Assembly (NCBI GenBank): GCA_964215915.1
Contig: CAXPEB010000027.1
Span: 1 to 64,000 of the forward strand
Direction: 5' to 3'
Length of the DNA: 64,000 nucleotides
Source of the DNA: UBA8524 sp964215915
GTDB lineage: Bacteria > Bacteroidota > Bacteroidia > UBA8524
Part shown: positions 1-7,444 of the stretch, piece by piece
Layout of the letters: each line of letters opens with the position of its first letter
Numbering within the stretch: the first letter of the stretch is position 1
Position numbers and translations under genes: made by a program
The notes under the pieces: model-generated
What the model saw: only the letters and a program-made list of their open reading frames with translations
Database searches by the model: none
Told to the model about the DNA's origin: nothing

Positions 1-32
1 CCTGGCGAATCAAACGGAGGCCGGTGCGGCAG

Positions 33-44
33 GAAGGCGCCTTC
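33..44. repeat. 12-bp perfect palindrome
   Basis: GAAGGCGCCTTC is self-complementary. It sits at the outer edge of the degraded end of the tRNA-Pro-associated array and may be a remnant of a grafted hairpin like those at 153-175, 288-301 and 414-427. No function is assigned. Confidence 0.4.
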
Positions 45-64
45 AGGAAAACTGTCCTTTTTTC

Positions 65-94
65 GCCCATTTTTTAGACAAGTAAAAAATGGGC
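65..94. terminator. Inverted repeat, possible bidirectional terminator
   Basis: GCCCATTTTTT (65-75) pairs with AAAAAATGGGC (84-94) around an 8-nt loop, giving an 11-bp stem. A/T runs inside the stem make it terminator-like in either direction. It lies beyond the outermost recognisable tRNA-Pro-like copy. Neighbouring genes to the left are outside the window. Confidence 0.4.
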
Positions 95-149
95 ATCCAT
101 ATAAAGGAACAGATGGAACTGTGGACCCCAACCGATTCCAAAGTGCCTT

Positions 150-217
150 CTTGCCCAGGGCGAAAAGTCCTGGGCAGGAAACCCACGACCCTCCCGCACC
201 TGCGGGATACACTACCG
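150..217 (-). pseudogene. Altered tRNA-Pro fragment, unit 4 (outermost)
   Basis: Most degraded unit. It keeps the ACCCACGACC T-arm segment, the substituted anticodon hairpin at 192-207 and the D-arm 3' side. A large hairpin (GCCCAGG 153-159 with CCTGGGC 169-175) occupies the T-loop position. The 3' acceptor sequence cggagtg is not recognisable. Confidence 0.6.
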
Positions 218-230
218 GAACCAATGCCAT

Positions 231-255
231 AAAAAAAGGGCAGAATAATCTGCCC
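231..255 (-). terminator. Terminator copy of unit 4
   Basis: On the minus strand GGGCAGA-TTAT-TCTGCCC is followed by seven T. It is the same hairpin as at the intact tRNA-Pro terminator (595-619), duplicated with the unit. Confidence 0.75.
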
Positions 256-269
256 GTTCCTTCGATTCG

Positions 270-344
270 TCGGAGTGGCGGGATTTCCCCGGAATACCGG
301 GCAGGAAACCCACGACCCTCCCGCACCTGCGGGATACACTACCG
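270..344 (-). pseudogene. Altered tRNA-Pro fragment, unit 3
   Basis: It contains the 3' acceptor strand, a T-arm with an inserted hairpin CCCGG-AATA-CCGGG (288-301), the substituted anticodon hairpin (319-334) and the D-arm 3' side. With the insert, the T-stem can extend into a long imperfect hairpin. The 5' acceptor strand is absent. Confidence 0.75.
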
Positions 345-357
345 GAACTAATCCCAT

Positions 358-381
358 AAAAAAGGGCAGAATAATCTGCCC
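358..381 (-). terminator. Terminator copy of unit 3
   Basis: The 7-bp GGGCAGA/TCTGCCC stem with a T-run on the minus strand, one T shorter than the copy next to the intact gene. Confidence 0.7.
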
Positions 382-395
382 GTTCCTTCGATTCG

Positions 396-473
396 TCGGA
401 GTGGCGGGATTTTCCCGGAATGCCGGGGCAGGAAACCCACGGACCCTCCCGCACCTGCGGGATACGCTACCGG
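396..473 (-). pseudogene. Altered tRNA-Pro fragment, unit 2
   Basis: Same organisation as unit 3. The T-loop hairpin is CCCGG-AATG-CCGGG (414-427) and the substituted anticodon hairpin is at 447-462. One extra G lies in the T-stem side (cacggacc rather than cacgacc). Confidence 0.75.
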
Positions 474-485
474 AACCAATGCCAT

Positions 486-510
486 AAAAAAAGGGCAGAA
501 TAATCTGCCC
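486..510 (-). terminator. Terminator copy of unit 2
   Basis: GGGCAGA/TCTGCCC stem and T-run on the minus strand, identical in stem to the other copies. Confidence 0.75.
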
Positions 511-525
511 CGTTCCTTCGATTCG

Positions 526-582
526 TCGGAGTGGCGGGATTTGAACCCACGACCCTCCCGCACCTGCGGGATACGCTACCGG
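526..582 (-). pseudogene. Altered tRNA-Pro fragment, unit 1
   Basis: Closest to the functional gene and without a T-loop insert, so the T-arm is intact (TTCAAAT loop). The anticodon arm is replaced by the 16-nt hairpin at 556-571. The sequence stops matching the tRNA within the D-loop, so the 5' acceptor strand is missing. It shows the anticodon-arm swap most cleanly. Confidence 0.8.
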
Positions 583-594
583 AACCAATGCCAT

Positions 595-619
595 AAAAAA
601 AGGGCAGAATAATCTGCCC
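595..619 (-). terminator. Rho-independent terminator of tRNA-Pro
   Basis: Minus strand: GGGCAGA, loop TTAT, TCTGCCC, then seven T. It lies 15 nt beyond the tRNA 3' end and is the parent of the duplicated terminators at 231-255, 358-381 and 486-510. Confidence 0.9.
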
Positions 620-633
620 GTTCCTTCGATTCG

Positions 634-707
634 TCGGAGTGGCGGGATTTGAACCCACGACCCCTTGCACCCCATGCAAGTACGCTACCGGACTGCGCCA
701 CACTCCG
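634..707 (-). tRNA. tRNA-Pro(GGG)
   Basis: A full cloverleaf can be read on the minus strand: acceptor CGGAGTG/CACTCCG with discriminator A, D-arm GCGC/GCGT, anticodon stem CTTGC/GCAAG with loop ATGGGGT (anticodon GGG), and T-arm GTGGG/CCCGC with TTCAAAT. CCA is not encoded; the next bases are CGA. It lies 62 bp downstream of the MscS gene on the same strand and has its own promoter candidate at 760-767 and a terminator at 595-619. Confidence 0.95.
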
Positions 708-759
708 AATCTGCCTTCCGCCGCTATGGCATCTATACCATCTGCCCGCGAAAGGGCTA

Positions 760-767
760 CAAATATA
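760..767 (-). promoter_or_regulatory. -7 box of tRNA-Pro
   Basis: TATATTTG on the minus strand exactly matches the Bacteroidota -7 consensus TAnnTTTG. It lies about 53 nt before the mature tRNA 5' end, next to the stop codon of the MscS gene. Confidence 0.6.
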
Positions 768-769
768 CA

Positions 770-1873
770 CTAATCTCCGTTTTGTTTTGCCATATGGATG
801 GTTTGTGTAGGGAAAGCAAAATCACATCCGTTCCGCTCCACAATATCCATAATCTTGAAGTTGATCTCTTCCTTTACCCGAACCATCTTATCCCAGTCAT
901 TGCTATAAACAAAGAACAAGACCATTATATCCATACTATACGCCGAAAAATCGGAGAAGGCCACCGTGTAATCGTCACGGGTCTCTTCGTGTGTCTTCAA
1001 TACCTCACTGATCTCATCAATCACTTTATGCAACTGAGCGGAACTGGTTCCATATGTCAAACCCACCATAAACTTCACCCTCCGGAACGGACTCAGGGTA
1101 ATGTTGTTCAGCGGACCGTCCGTAAGGCTCTTGTTCGGTACGGTAAGCAAACTTTTGTCGAGGGTCCGTACCTGCGTACTCCGAAAACCCACCTTTTCAA
1201 TGGTTCCGGTGATATTGTCGAAAGTAACGAGGTCTCCGGCTTTGAAAGGCTTGTCCAGGAATATGATAAAAGACGACAGCAGGTTGCTCAGCGTATCCTG
1301 GGCTGCAAGGGCCACCGCCAAACCACCGATCCCCAAACCTGCAATCAGCGAAGTGATGTTCAGCTGGAAAATGGCGCTCAGCACAAAGAACACCGACAGG
1401 ATCACTACCACTACCTTGATCAGGTCTTTCAGGAAGAGAATGATCTGGTCATCGGATTTATCCTCGGTTTCCTGAGCCCTTTCATACATGATCATGATGA
1501 TGTAATCCACCACGCGCAGTATCAGCCAGGTCAGAGCAATCGCCATCAGTGTCCCATAAATCCGATGAAGGATCTTACGGACATTGTCAATCTCCTCCTC
1601 CGTCCATTCCAGCGCTGCCGGCCAGTTCAACTGCACCAATGCCAGATAGAAGGTGATGAGCAGAATGATAAACCGGAAAGGTCTTACCAGCAGACTTACG
1701 AACTCGTCATGCCCGGTTCCGGCAGAGAACTTCTTGAAAAAGCGATATAGAAAATTTGAAACGAAGCGGGATACCGACTTGCGTAAGATATAGCCCAGCA
1801 ACATTATGAGCACGGCAATGCCCAGCGATTGGTAACTGTTGCTTAAAAACTCCTGATTCAAAAAATCCAGCAT
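770..1873 (-). CDS. MscS-family mechanosensitive ion channel
   Basis: This 367-aa inner-membrane protein should open under membrane tension and release solutes on osmotic downshock. An N-terminal anchor helix (about 12-30) and further hydrophobic segments precede the family's pore-lining helix, seen as the Gly/Ala-rich run GLGIGGLAVALAAQDTLSN near residue 180. The cytoplasmic beta-domain follows (GDLVTFDNITGTIEKVGFRST), then the alpha/beta domain. Length is typical of MscS proteins with one or two extra N-terminal helices. It stands alone, followed on the same strand by tRNA-Pro. The family assignment is firm; the exact subtype is not. Confidence 0.93.
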   Translation of the reverse strand: MLDFLNQEFLSNSYQSLGIAVLIMLLGYILRKSVSRFVSNFLYRFFKKFSAGTGHDEFVSLLVRPFRFIILLITFYLALVQLNWPAALEWTEEEIDNVRKILHRIYGTLMAIALTWLILRVVDYIIMIMYERAQETEDKSDDQIILFLKDLIKVVVVILSVFFVLSAIFQLNITSLIAGLGIGGLAVALAAQDTLSNLLSSFIIFLDKPFKAGDLVTFDNITGTIEKVGFRSTQVRTLDKSLLTVPNKSLTDGPLNNITLSPFRRVKFMVGLTYGTSSAQLHKVIDEISEVLKTHEETRDDYTVAFSDFSAYSMDIMVLFFVYSNDWDKMVRVKEEINFKIMDIVERNGCDFAFPTQTIHMAKQNGD

Positions 1874-1886
1874 AATTCCTCCAAAT

Positions 1887-3134
1887 TTAACCCAACACAG
1901 TTGTTAACGAGAGTTCCAGGCCTTTTTTCGCCATTCCGGTTGGCTTCGGATTGAACTGATGCAGGCGCATCAGGGCCTTCCGGATAACCAGGGAAGCGTC
2001 ATGGAAGATGGCTTCGTCACTGAGCTCGGCATTTTCTCCCATCAGGTAGGCAAAAACCCGCGCCATACCGCAGTTGGCTATAAAGTCAGGGATAATACTC
2101 ACTAGTCCGTCAGCATACTCGGCAATAGGACCGAAAAAGATCTCCTGGTCGGCAAAGGGGACGTTGGCACCACAAGAAATTACCTCAAGCCCTCCGGCGG
2201 CCATTCGGGCAACTTGTTCGCGGTTTAGCAGTCGACTGGCCGCGGCGGGGATCATGATCTCGGCTCCGATATCCCAGATCCTTTCGTTCACGCTTTCAAA
2301 GTCCAAAATCCCTTCACCTACAAGTTTATTCCCCTGTTTGTTCTCAAATAAGGCTTTAATCTGATCGAAGGTAAAGCCTTGTTCGTTGATCATTCCTCCT
2401 TCACGGTCGATGATCCCTACGATCTTAACCCCAAGCTGCGCCTGGTAGTATGCGGCTGCAGAAGCTACATTTCCCCAGCCCTGAACAATGGCTTTTTTAC
2501 CCTGGAGCTGACCGCCATAGATATCGTAATAGTGGCGTATGGCTTCACTTACTCCCCAGCCCGTAATCATATCGGCTACGGTATACTTGCCGGAAGAATC
2601 CGGCGTGAACCGTGCATCTGTTAATTTCCATAATACCCCTTCCTGCAGCTGCCGGATACGTTTCGCTGCCTCATCAGCTTCAAGCTTGAGGTGCCCGTTT
2701 ACTACCCCTTCCTGAGGATGAAGCAAGCCATAAGAAGAAGTAATCGGAATCACTTCATGAATCTCATCCACATTCAAATCGCCTCCGGTACCGTAGTAAT
2801 TTTTCAGAAGCGGGTAAACCGCTTTGTACCAGCGCTCAAGAACGCCCTTCTTACGAGGATCATTCGGGTCAAAATTGATCCCTGATTTGGCGCCACCGAT
2901 ACCGGGTCCGCAAATGGTGAATTTGATTTCCATGGTTTTGGCCAGCGACTCCACTTCATGCTTGTCGAGCCCTTTGCGCATGCGGGTACCTCCTCCGGCA
3001 GCACCGCCACGCAGGGAATTGATAACGACCCAGCCTACCGCCTCGGTTTCGGTATCGTGCCATTCGAAAACGATCTCGGGATTTTTGTGCTCGTACTGCT
3101 TCAGCAGCGATTCAAAATTGGATTGATGATACAT
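1887..3134 (-). CDS. Glu/Leu/Phe/Val-family amino-acid dehydrogenase
   Basis: A 415-aa NAD(P)-dependent dehydrogenase that would interconvert an amino acid and its 2-oxo acid with ammonia. The N-terminal substrate domain has the catalytic-lysine region GPGIGGAKSGINFDP near residue 80. A Rossmann domain starts around VQGWGNVASAA, near residue 213. The motif differs from the GGGKGG of the classical glutamate dehydrogenase at 24868, so substrate preference is uncertain. I place the start at the ATG at 3134 (MYHQSNFES), 7 nt after the anmK stop; a longer reading would run into anmK. It is probably co-transcribed with anmK. The context gives no direct clue to its substrate. Confidence 0.88.
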   Translation of the reverse strand: MYHQSNFESLLKQYEHKNPEIVFEWHDTETEAVGWVVINSLRGGAAGGGTRMRKGLDKHEVESLAKTMEIKFTICGPGIGGAKSGINFDPNDPRKKGVLERWYKAVYPLLKNYYGTGGDLNVDEIHEVIPITSSYGLLHPQEGVVNGHLKLEADEAAKRIRQLQEGVLWKLTDARFTPDSSGKYTVADMITGWGVSEAIRHYYDIYGGQLQGKKAIVQGWGNVASAAAYYQAQLGVKIVGIIDREGGMINEQGFTFDQIKALFENKQGNKLVGEGILDFESVNERIWDIGAEIMIPAAASRLLNREQVARMAAGGLEVISCGANVPFADQEIFFGPIAEYADGLVSIIPDFIANCGMARVFAYLMGENAELSDEAIFHDASLVIRKALMRLHQFNPKPTGMAKKGLELSLTTVLG

Positions 3135-3141
3135 GGTTTTC

Positions 3142-4242
3142 TTAAAGTATTTTGGAAAAGTCGCCCCACATGGCTCCACCCACACTGTCGCGGCTGGCAC
3201 CTGTCACACTGGCCAGAGTATTGATCTCCTGGCGCAGACGGAGGCAGCCAAGTAAAGCGAATATCAGGGCTTCTTTGTATTCAATCAGCAACTGATCTTC
3301 CGGTACGATCATCTGCGCATCGCACTGGCTGCGGAGGTGATCGATCAATACCGCATTGTAAGCCCCACCACCTGTAATCAGTACACGGGCCTTATCCACT
3401 TCCTCTCCGGCATAATGTTCAATAGCATCGGCTATTTGTCCGGATATATGGTCCACCAGGGTCTTCATCAGGTTTTCCTGGCTTTCCTTATTTTGATCGA
3501 AGTGCCTTACAACAGGCCAGAAAGTGGAATTGATCCACTCCCTTCCTATGGATTTAGGTTTGAATTCCTGGTAAAAGGCGAGTCCGTCGAGCTCCTTCAA
3601 CAATTCATAATTGATGCTGCCACGAGACGCAATTCCGCCACCGTCATCGAAGTCCTGCCCGAGGTTCCGGGCAATACGGTTCAGAGCAATATTACAGGGG
3701 GAAACATCAAAGGCGATTCTGTTTCCGTCGCTGTCAGCGGAAAGGTTGGCAAAGCCGCCCAGGTTCAGGCAAAAATCGTATTCGCCGAACAGCAGCTTGT
3801 CGCCGATAGGCACCAGTGGGGCACCCTGGCCGAAAAGAGCAACGTCGAGTATCCTGAAATCACTGATCACGGGAAGCGCCGTCAGTGCATGGATAGCGGC
3901 CCCGTCTCCCACCTGAGCGGTGATTCCGCCTTGTGGCTGGTGAAAGACCGTATGGCCATGAGAGGCGATAAAATCCGGTTCCAGGTTATGCTTCTCAATA
4001 AAACCGGCGGCAAGCTCCCCGAGATAATGCCCATAAAACGTATGGGTTTTCACATAGGTCAGCGCCGTTTGTTTTCGCAATTGCGACAGGCGAATGCGCC
4101 ATTTGTCGCTGTATGGAACGGTTTCCGCCTGTAAAATACGGTAGTTCCATTTTCCTTCATTCTCCCCCAGTTCACAATAAGCCAGATCAACTCCATCCAT
4201 CGAAGTGCCTGACATAATTCCCAATACTTTATACACTTTCAT
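3142..4242 (-). CDS. anmK: Anhydro-N-acetylmuramic acid kinase
   Basis: It phosphorylates and opens 1,6-anhydro-MurNAc to MurNAc-6-phosphate, a cytosolic peptidoglycan-recycling step. The family ATP-binding motif GTSMDGVD is at residues 11-18, with DVSPCNIALN and the late GGGAYN motif further on. At 366 aa it has family length. It is the first gene of a two-gene minus-strand unit with the amino-acid dehydrogenase 7 nt downstream. A near-consensus -7 box (TAACTTCG) lies on the minus strand about 40 nt upstream. No other MurNAc-recycling gene is nearby. Confidence 0.95.
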   Translation of the reverse strand: MKVYKVLGIMSGTSMDGVDLAYCELGENEGKWNYRILQAETVPYSDKWRIRLSQLRKQTALTYVKTHTFYGHYLGELAAGFIEKHNLEPDFIASHGHTVFHQPQGGITAQVGDGAAIHALTALPVISDFRILDVALFGQGAPLVPIGDKLLFGEYDFCLNLGGFANLSADSDGNRIAFDVSPCNIALNRIARNLGQDFDDGGGIASRGSINYELLKELDGLAFYQEFKPKSIGREWINSTFWPVVRHFDQNKESQENLMKTLVDHISGQIADAIEHYAGEEVDKARVLITGGGAYNAVLIDHLRSQCDAQMIVPEDQLLIEYKEALIFALLGCLRLRQEINTLASVTGASRDSVGGAMWGDFSKIL

Positions 4243-4332
4243 ACAACACTGGATTCAATACAGCAATTCGTTCAGACCGGCGCGAAGTTAATCTATTTGC
4301 CTAAAGGGTAAGGTAATTATCTTGTATCCGCC

Positions 4333-5586
4333 ATGACCAACAGACGCAATTTTATCCTGCAGTGCGCGATGGCGGCTCCCGCCTTCTTTACGCCAAGGGC
4401 TTCTGCCCAATCCGCTCCGCTGCCTTCCATCGACCTGGAAGAAGAAGAATACTGGAAGGGGGTGCGCAAACAGTTCAGCCTGAGCAGGGACATTATATTC
4501 CTGAACAACGGAACCATGGGCCCTTCCCCCGACTCCGTTATAGAAGCACAGGTAAACACCCTTAAGGAGATCAATGGAAACGCCCACTATGGAGGCTGGT
4601 TCGAGGTGGTGCCGGAACTGGCCGAGTTTTTCGAAGCAGAAAAGGCGGAGATCTGCCCGACCCATAATGTGACTGACGGTATTAACATTATTGCCCAGGG
4701 ACTGCAGCTTAAACGGGGTGACGAAATCATACTCAGCAATCAGGAGCATGTTGGGAATGCCATGCCCTGGCTTACCCGTGCAAAAAGAGACGGATTAAAA
4801 ATCAAGGTACTTGATCTTAACCTCCCTGATGACCAGCTCCTTGATCAGATGAATAAACTTTGCACTCCGAGAACACGGGTGCTGGCCGTTCCCCATATTC
4901 CCTGTACCAATGGCAGGGTGGTTCCTGTACAAAAACTCTCCGAACTGGCCCGGAAAAAGGGGCTGTTCATTTTTTATGACGGAGCCCATGGCGCCGGCAT
5001 GCTCGATCTGAAGCTTCATGAAATCGACTGTGATTTTTACGCAACCTGCACTCATAAATGGCTGCTTGGACCCAAGGGCACCGGCTTCGTCTTCATCCGG
5101 AAGGATAAACTGGATGCTGTGACGCCGGTTTTTTCGGGCGCTTACAGCGATACCGGCTGGAACCTGATTGATGGGAATCCTCGGATCGAAGGCTGGTCGC
5201 ATCATGCCAAACGACACCTGAATGGCACCCAGAATGCAGCTTCCTACGCCGGGGTAATCGCCGCGATCGACTTCCACCGGCAAATCGGGAAAGCCCGTAT
5301 CGCCGCCAGGATTCGTACCCTGAATCAATTACTGTGGGATAAGCTGGAAGCCATGCCCGGGGTTGAACTCATCACGCCGAAGGACCAACGTGCCGGCATG
5401 CTGGCATTTCGCCCAAAGGGGCGGGCTTACACCGATTTCCAAAAGTACTGCGAGCCCAAACATATTGTGGTACGAGCCGTCCCCGAAAATGAGGTCAATG
5501 CCATCCGCGTGAGTACGCATATCTATAATTCCCCGGAAGAAATCGCCATTTTTGCAGAGACACTGGAAGCGTTTCTGCATGCATGA
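4333..5586 (+). CDS. Exported class V aminotransferase-like PLP enzyme
   Basis: A 417-aa fold-type I PLP enzyme of the class V aminotransferase / isopenicillin-N epimerase-like group. The N terminus has a twin-arginine-like signal (TNRRNFIL, then a hydrophobic stretch and ASA before the presumed cleavage site near residue 26), suggesting a periplasmic location for a folded cofactor-containing enzyme. The PLP-binding Asp lies in YDGAHGAG and the Schiff-base Lys in CTHKWLLGPKG near residue 243. The substrate cannot be told from the sequence. Its stop overlaps the likely start of the menE-like gene by 8 nt, indicating co-transcription, though no functional link is obvious. Confidence 0.85.
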   Translation: MTNRRNFILQCAMAAPAFFTPRASAQSAPLPSIDLEEEEYWKGVRKQFSLSRDIIFLNNGTMGPSPDSVIEAQVNTLKEINGNAHYGGWFEVVPELAEFFEAEKAEICPTHNVTDGINIIAQGLQLKRGDEIILSNQEHVGNAMPWLTRAKRDGLKIKVLDLNLPDDQLLDQMNKLCTPRTRVLAVPHIPCTNGRVVPVQKLSELARKKGLFIFYDGAHGAGMLDLKLHEIDCDFYATCTHKWLLGPKGTGFVFIRKDKLDAVTPVFSGAYSDTGWNLIDGNPRIEGWSHHAKRHLNGTQNAASYAGVIAAIDFHRQIGKARIAARIRTLNQLLWDKLEAMPGVELITPKDQRAGMLAFRPKGRAYTDFQKYCEPKHIVVRAVPENEVNAIRVSTHIYNSPEEIAIFAETLEAFLHA

Positions 5587-6652
5587 CCCGGGTATATTCC
5601 TAAAACAGCATTTCTATCCTTACAAAGAGCTTCTCCACTATTCCGGCACGGAGCCGGTACTCCGCTTTTGCGCCGAATGGCTGAACGGAAAAGAGCAGTT
5701 CCCCATCCATACCTCCGGTTCTACCGGAAAACCGAAAGAGCTGTATCATACGGCCCGTCAAATGCGCAAGTCCGCGGAGATGACCAAAGCCCTTATGAAA
5801 GCCCAACCCTCCGATCGCTGGCTCCTGGCTCTTGATCCTGGTACCGTAGGCGGACGCATGGTTTTGGTCCGTGCCATGGAATGGAAAATTTCCGCAAAAG
5901 TGGTTCTGCCTTCTTCCGACCCACTTGAGGAGCTTGACCCCCAACACGATTGTACCCTGGTTTCCCTGGTACCGTATCAACTGGAAAATATTCTTGAATG
6001 CACCGATTCACTGAATAAGCTTAACCGTTTCAGGATCATTCTTTTGGGAGGATCCTCGGTTTCGGAGGAACTGGAACAAAAGCTGGAAAAGATCGGGCCT
6101 CTGATACTTCATACCTATGGCATGACCGAAACCTGCAGCCATGTGGCAGTAAGGCACCTTAACGGCCCGAATCCTCAGGAGGCTTTTTATCCATTACCCG
6201 AAGTCAGTGTGGGACTGATGGAAAATGGTTGCTTATGGATAAACACCCCCAGCGCCGAAAGTAACCCGGTACGCACTACAGACCTTGCTGAGCTGGAGCC
6301 AAACGGAGGCTTCCGCTTATTGGGAAGGGAAGACTTCGCCGTAAATTCCGGCGGGGTAAAAATCCTGCCGGAAGAAATGGAAAAGCTCTGGGAAGCGGAG
6401 ATTCACCGCCATTTTCCGGGATGCCGGTATTTTGCCTGCGGATTACCCGACCCGAAACTCGGTCAGAAGCTGGTTCTTTTTATTGAGGGAACTCCGCCGG
6501 ACGGAAACACGGATCTGCTTGCTGCCCTGAAAGCGCAGAGTCCCCGCTACAAAGCACCGAAAGAAATTATATTTGCGCCCCGATTCAGCGAAACCGCTTC
6601 GGGAAAAATCGATCGAAACAGGAGTATCCTTTCATGGGGAAAGACAAATTAA
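5579..6652 (+). CDS. menE: MenE-like acyl-CoA synthetase (AMP-binding)
   Basis: The 357-aa adenylate-forming enzyme resembles o-succinylbenzoate-CoA ligase of menaquinone synthesis, which activates OSB with ATP and CoA. The phosphate-binding loop HTSGSTGKPKE is near residue 44, MTETCSHV near 180 and the C-terminal catalytic lysine motif TASGKIDR near 340. It is much shorter than general acyl-CoA ligases, as small Bacteroidota MenE proteins are. I prefer the ATG at 5579, overlapping the preceding stop by 8 nt, over the upstream ATG at 5552. No other men gene is in the window, so the OSB specificity rests on family resemblance only. Confidence 0.78.
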   Translation: MHDPGIFLKQHFYPYKELLHYSGTEPVLRFCAEWLNGKEQFPIHTSGSTGKPKELYHTARQMRKSAEMTKALMKAQPSDRWLLALDPGTVGGRMVLVRAMEWKISAKVVLPSSDPLEELDPQHDCTLVSLVPYQLENILECTDSLNKLNRFRIILLGGSSVSEELEQKLEKIGPLILHTYGMTETCSHVAVRHLNGPNPQEAFYPLPEVSVGLMENGCLWINTPSAESNPVRTTDLAELEPNGGFRLLGREDFAVNSGGVKILPEEMEKLWEAEIHRHFPGCRYFACGLPDPKLGQKLVLFIEGTPPDGNTDLLAALKAQSPRYKAPKEIIFAPRFSETASGKIDRNRSILSWGKTN

Positions 6653-7365
6653 AACGCTTCGCCGAGATGGCGAATTTTTCCAATACCTATCAGTTTCCGG
6701 AAAATAGCGCGGGCACCTGGCACCGGGAGGTGTTCGGGAATAATAACCCGATCACGCTGGAGCTGGCTTGCGGACGAGGCGATTATACCGTTGGGCTTGC
6801 CCGGCTGTTCCCGGAAAGAAACTTTATCGGGGTCGATATCAAAGGCTCCCGCATCTGGCGTGGTGCCAAAACCGCACTGGAAGAGAACATGAACCATGTT
6901 GCCTTTCTGCGAACGTATATTGAGCGTATTGAGAGCTATTTCGCACCGGGTGAGGTCAGCGAGATCTGGATCACCTTTCCCGACCCCCACCCTCCGGCGG
7001 GAAAGTCTAAAAAACGGCTTAGCTCGCTTCGCTTTCTACAGGAATACCGGAAATTTATACAGGATGGCGGCCAAATCCATCTGAAAACAGATGACAAGCT
7101 TCTTTTCGACTACAGCTGTTTTGTGGCCAAATCCCTCGGACTGGAAATACTGGATGAAGTACATGACGTACTCCAAGAAAGGAGCGGTGACCCTGTTCTG
7201 GACATTCGGACTTATTACGAAACCCGGTGGATCACGGAAGGTAAAAAAATTCAATACCTGCGTTACCGCTTTGACTTCGACCGCTTTACCCCGGAGAACA
7301 TTGCCCGGGCAGAATCTGAGTTGGCGGAGTGGTTAAAGGCTCACAATGCCCCGCGTCCGTATTAA
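6634..7365 (+). CDS. trmB: tRNA (guanine-N7-)-methyltransferase
   Basis: It makes m7G46 in the tRNA variable loop using SAM. The 243-aa protein has the SAM-binding motif LELACGRGDYTVG near residue 42, the FIGVDIKG acidic strand and the family signature ITFPDPHP near 115, with the DIRTYYETRW region at the C-terminal end. It overlaps the end of the menE-like gene by 19 nt, so it is the third gene of the 4333-7365 unit. The N-terminal extension is typical of Bacteroidota TrmB. Confidence 0.95.
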   Translation: MGKDKLKRFAEMANFSNTYQFPENSAGTWHREVFGNNNPITLELACGRGDYTVGLARLFPERNFIGVDIKGSRIWRGAKTALEENMNHVAFLRTYIERIESYFAPGEVSEIWITFPDPHPPAGKSKKRLSSLRFLQEYRKFIQDGGQIHLKTDDKLLFDYSCFVAKSLGLEILDEVHDVLQERSGDPVLDIRTYYETRWITEGKKIQYLRYRFDFDRFTPENIARAESELAEWLKAHNAPRPY

Positions 7366-7444
7366 TGGACCAAAAGCCCCAAATCAATCAACTGAGTAAT
7401 GAAAAATAGTCCTATTTTCGGACGGTTGATTTAACTCGGAACAC

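Larger units (their letters stand above)
150..633 (-). repeat. Tandem array of altered 3' tRNA-Pro fragments plus terminator
   Basis: Four units lie on the 3' side of the intact tRNA-Pro. Comparable points (the acceptor sequence cggagtg) fall at 271, 397, 527 and, in the intact gene, 635, so periods are 126, 130 and 108 bp; the outermost unit is degraded. Read on the minus strand, each unit has the D-arm 3' side, a substituted anticodon hairpin, the T-arm, the 3' acceptor strand, a short spacer and a rho-independent terminator. The 5' acceptor strand is missing in all. The CTTGC-loop-GCAAG arm of the real tRNA is replaced exactly by the 16-nt hairpin TCCCGCAGGTGCGGGA. Three outer units also carry a hairpin in the T-loop. 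These are not expected to be charged as tRNAs. Confidence 0.85.

Noticed and set aside
150..633. CRISPR-like regular repeats
   Set aside because: The repeat units are long (108-130 bp), contiguous and consist of tRNA fragments and terminators; there are no unique spacers and no cas genes.
43..770. Several overlapping frames giving proteins rich in GRGFKSRHSDE-like sequence
   Set aside because: They are conceptual translations of tRNA-Pro and its copies; such products are well-known false proteins.
665..1750. 361-codon plus-strand frame
   Set aside because: Antisense to the MscS gene and partly within tRNA-Pro; no recognisable domain.
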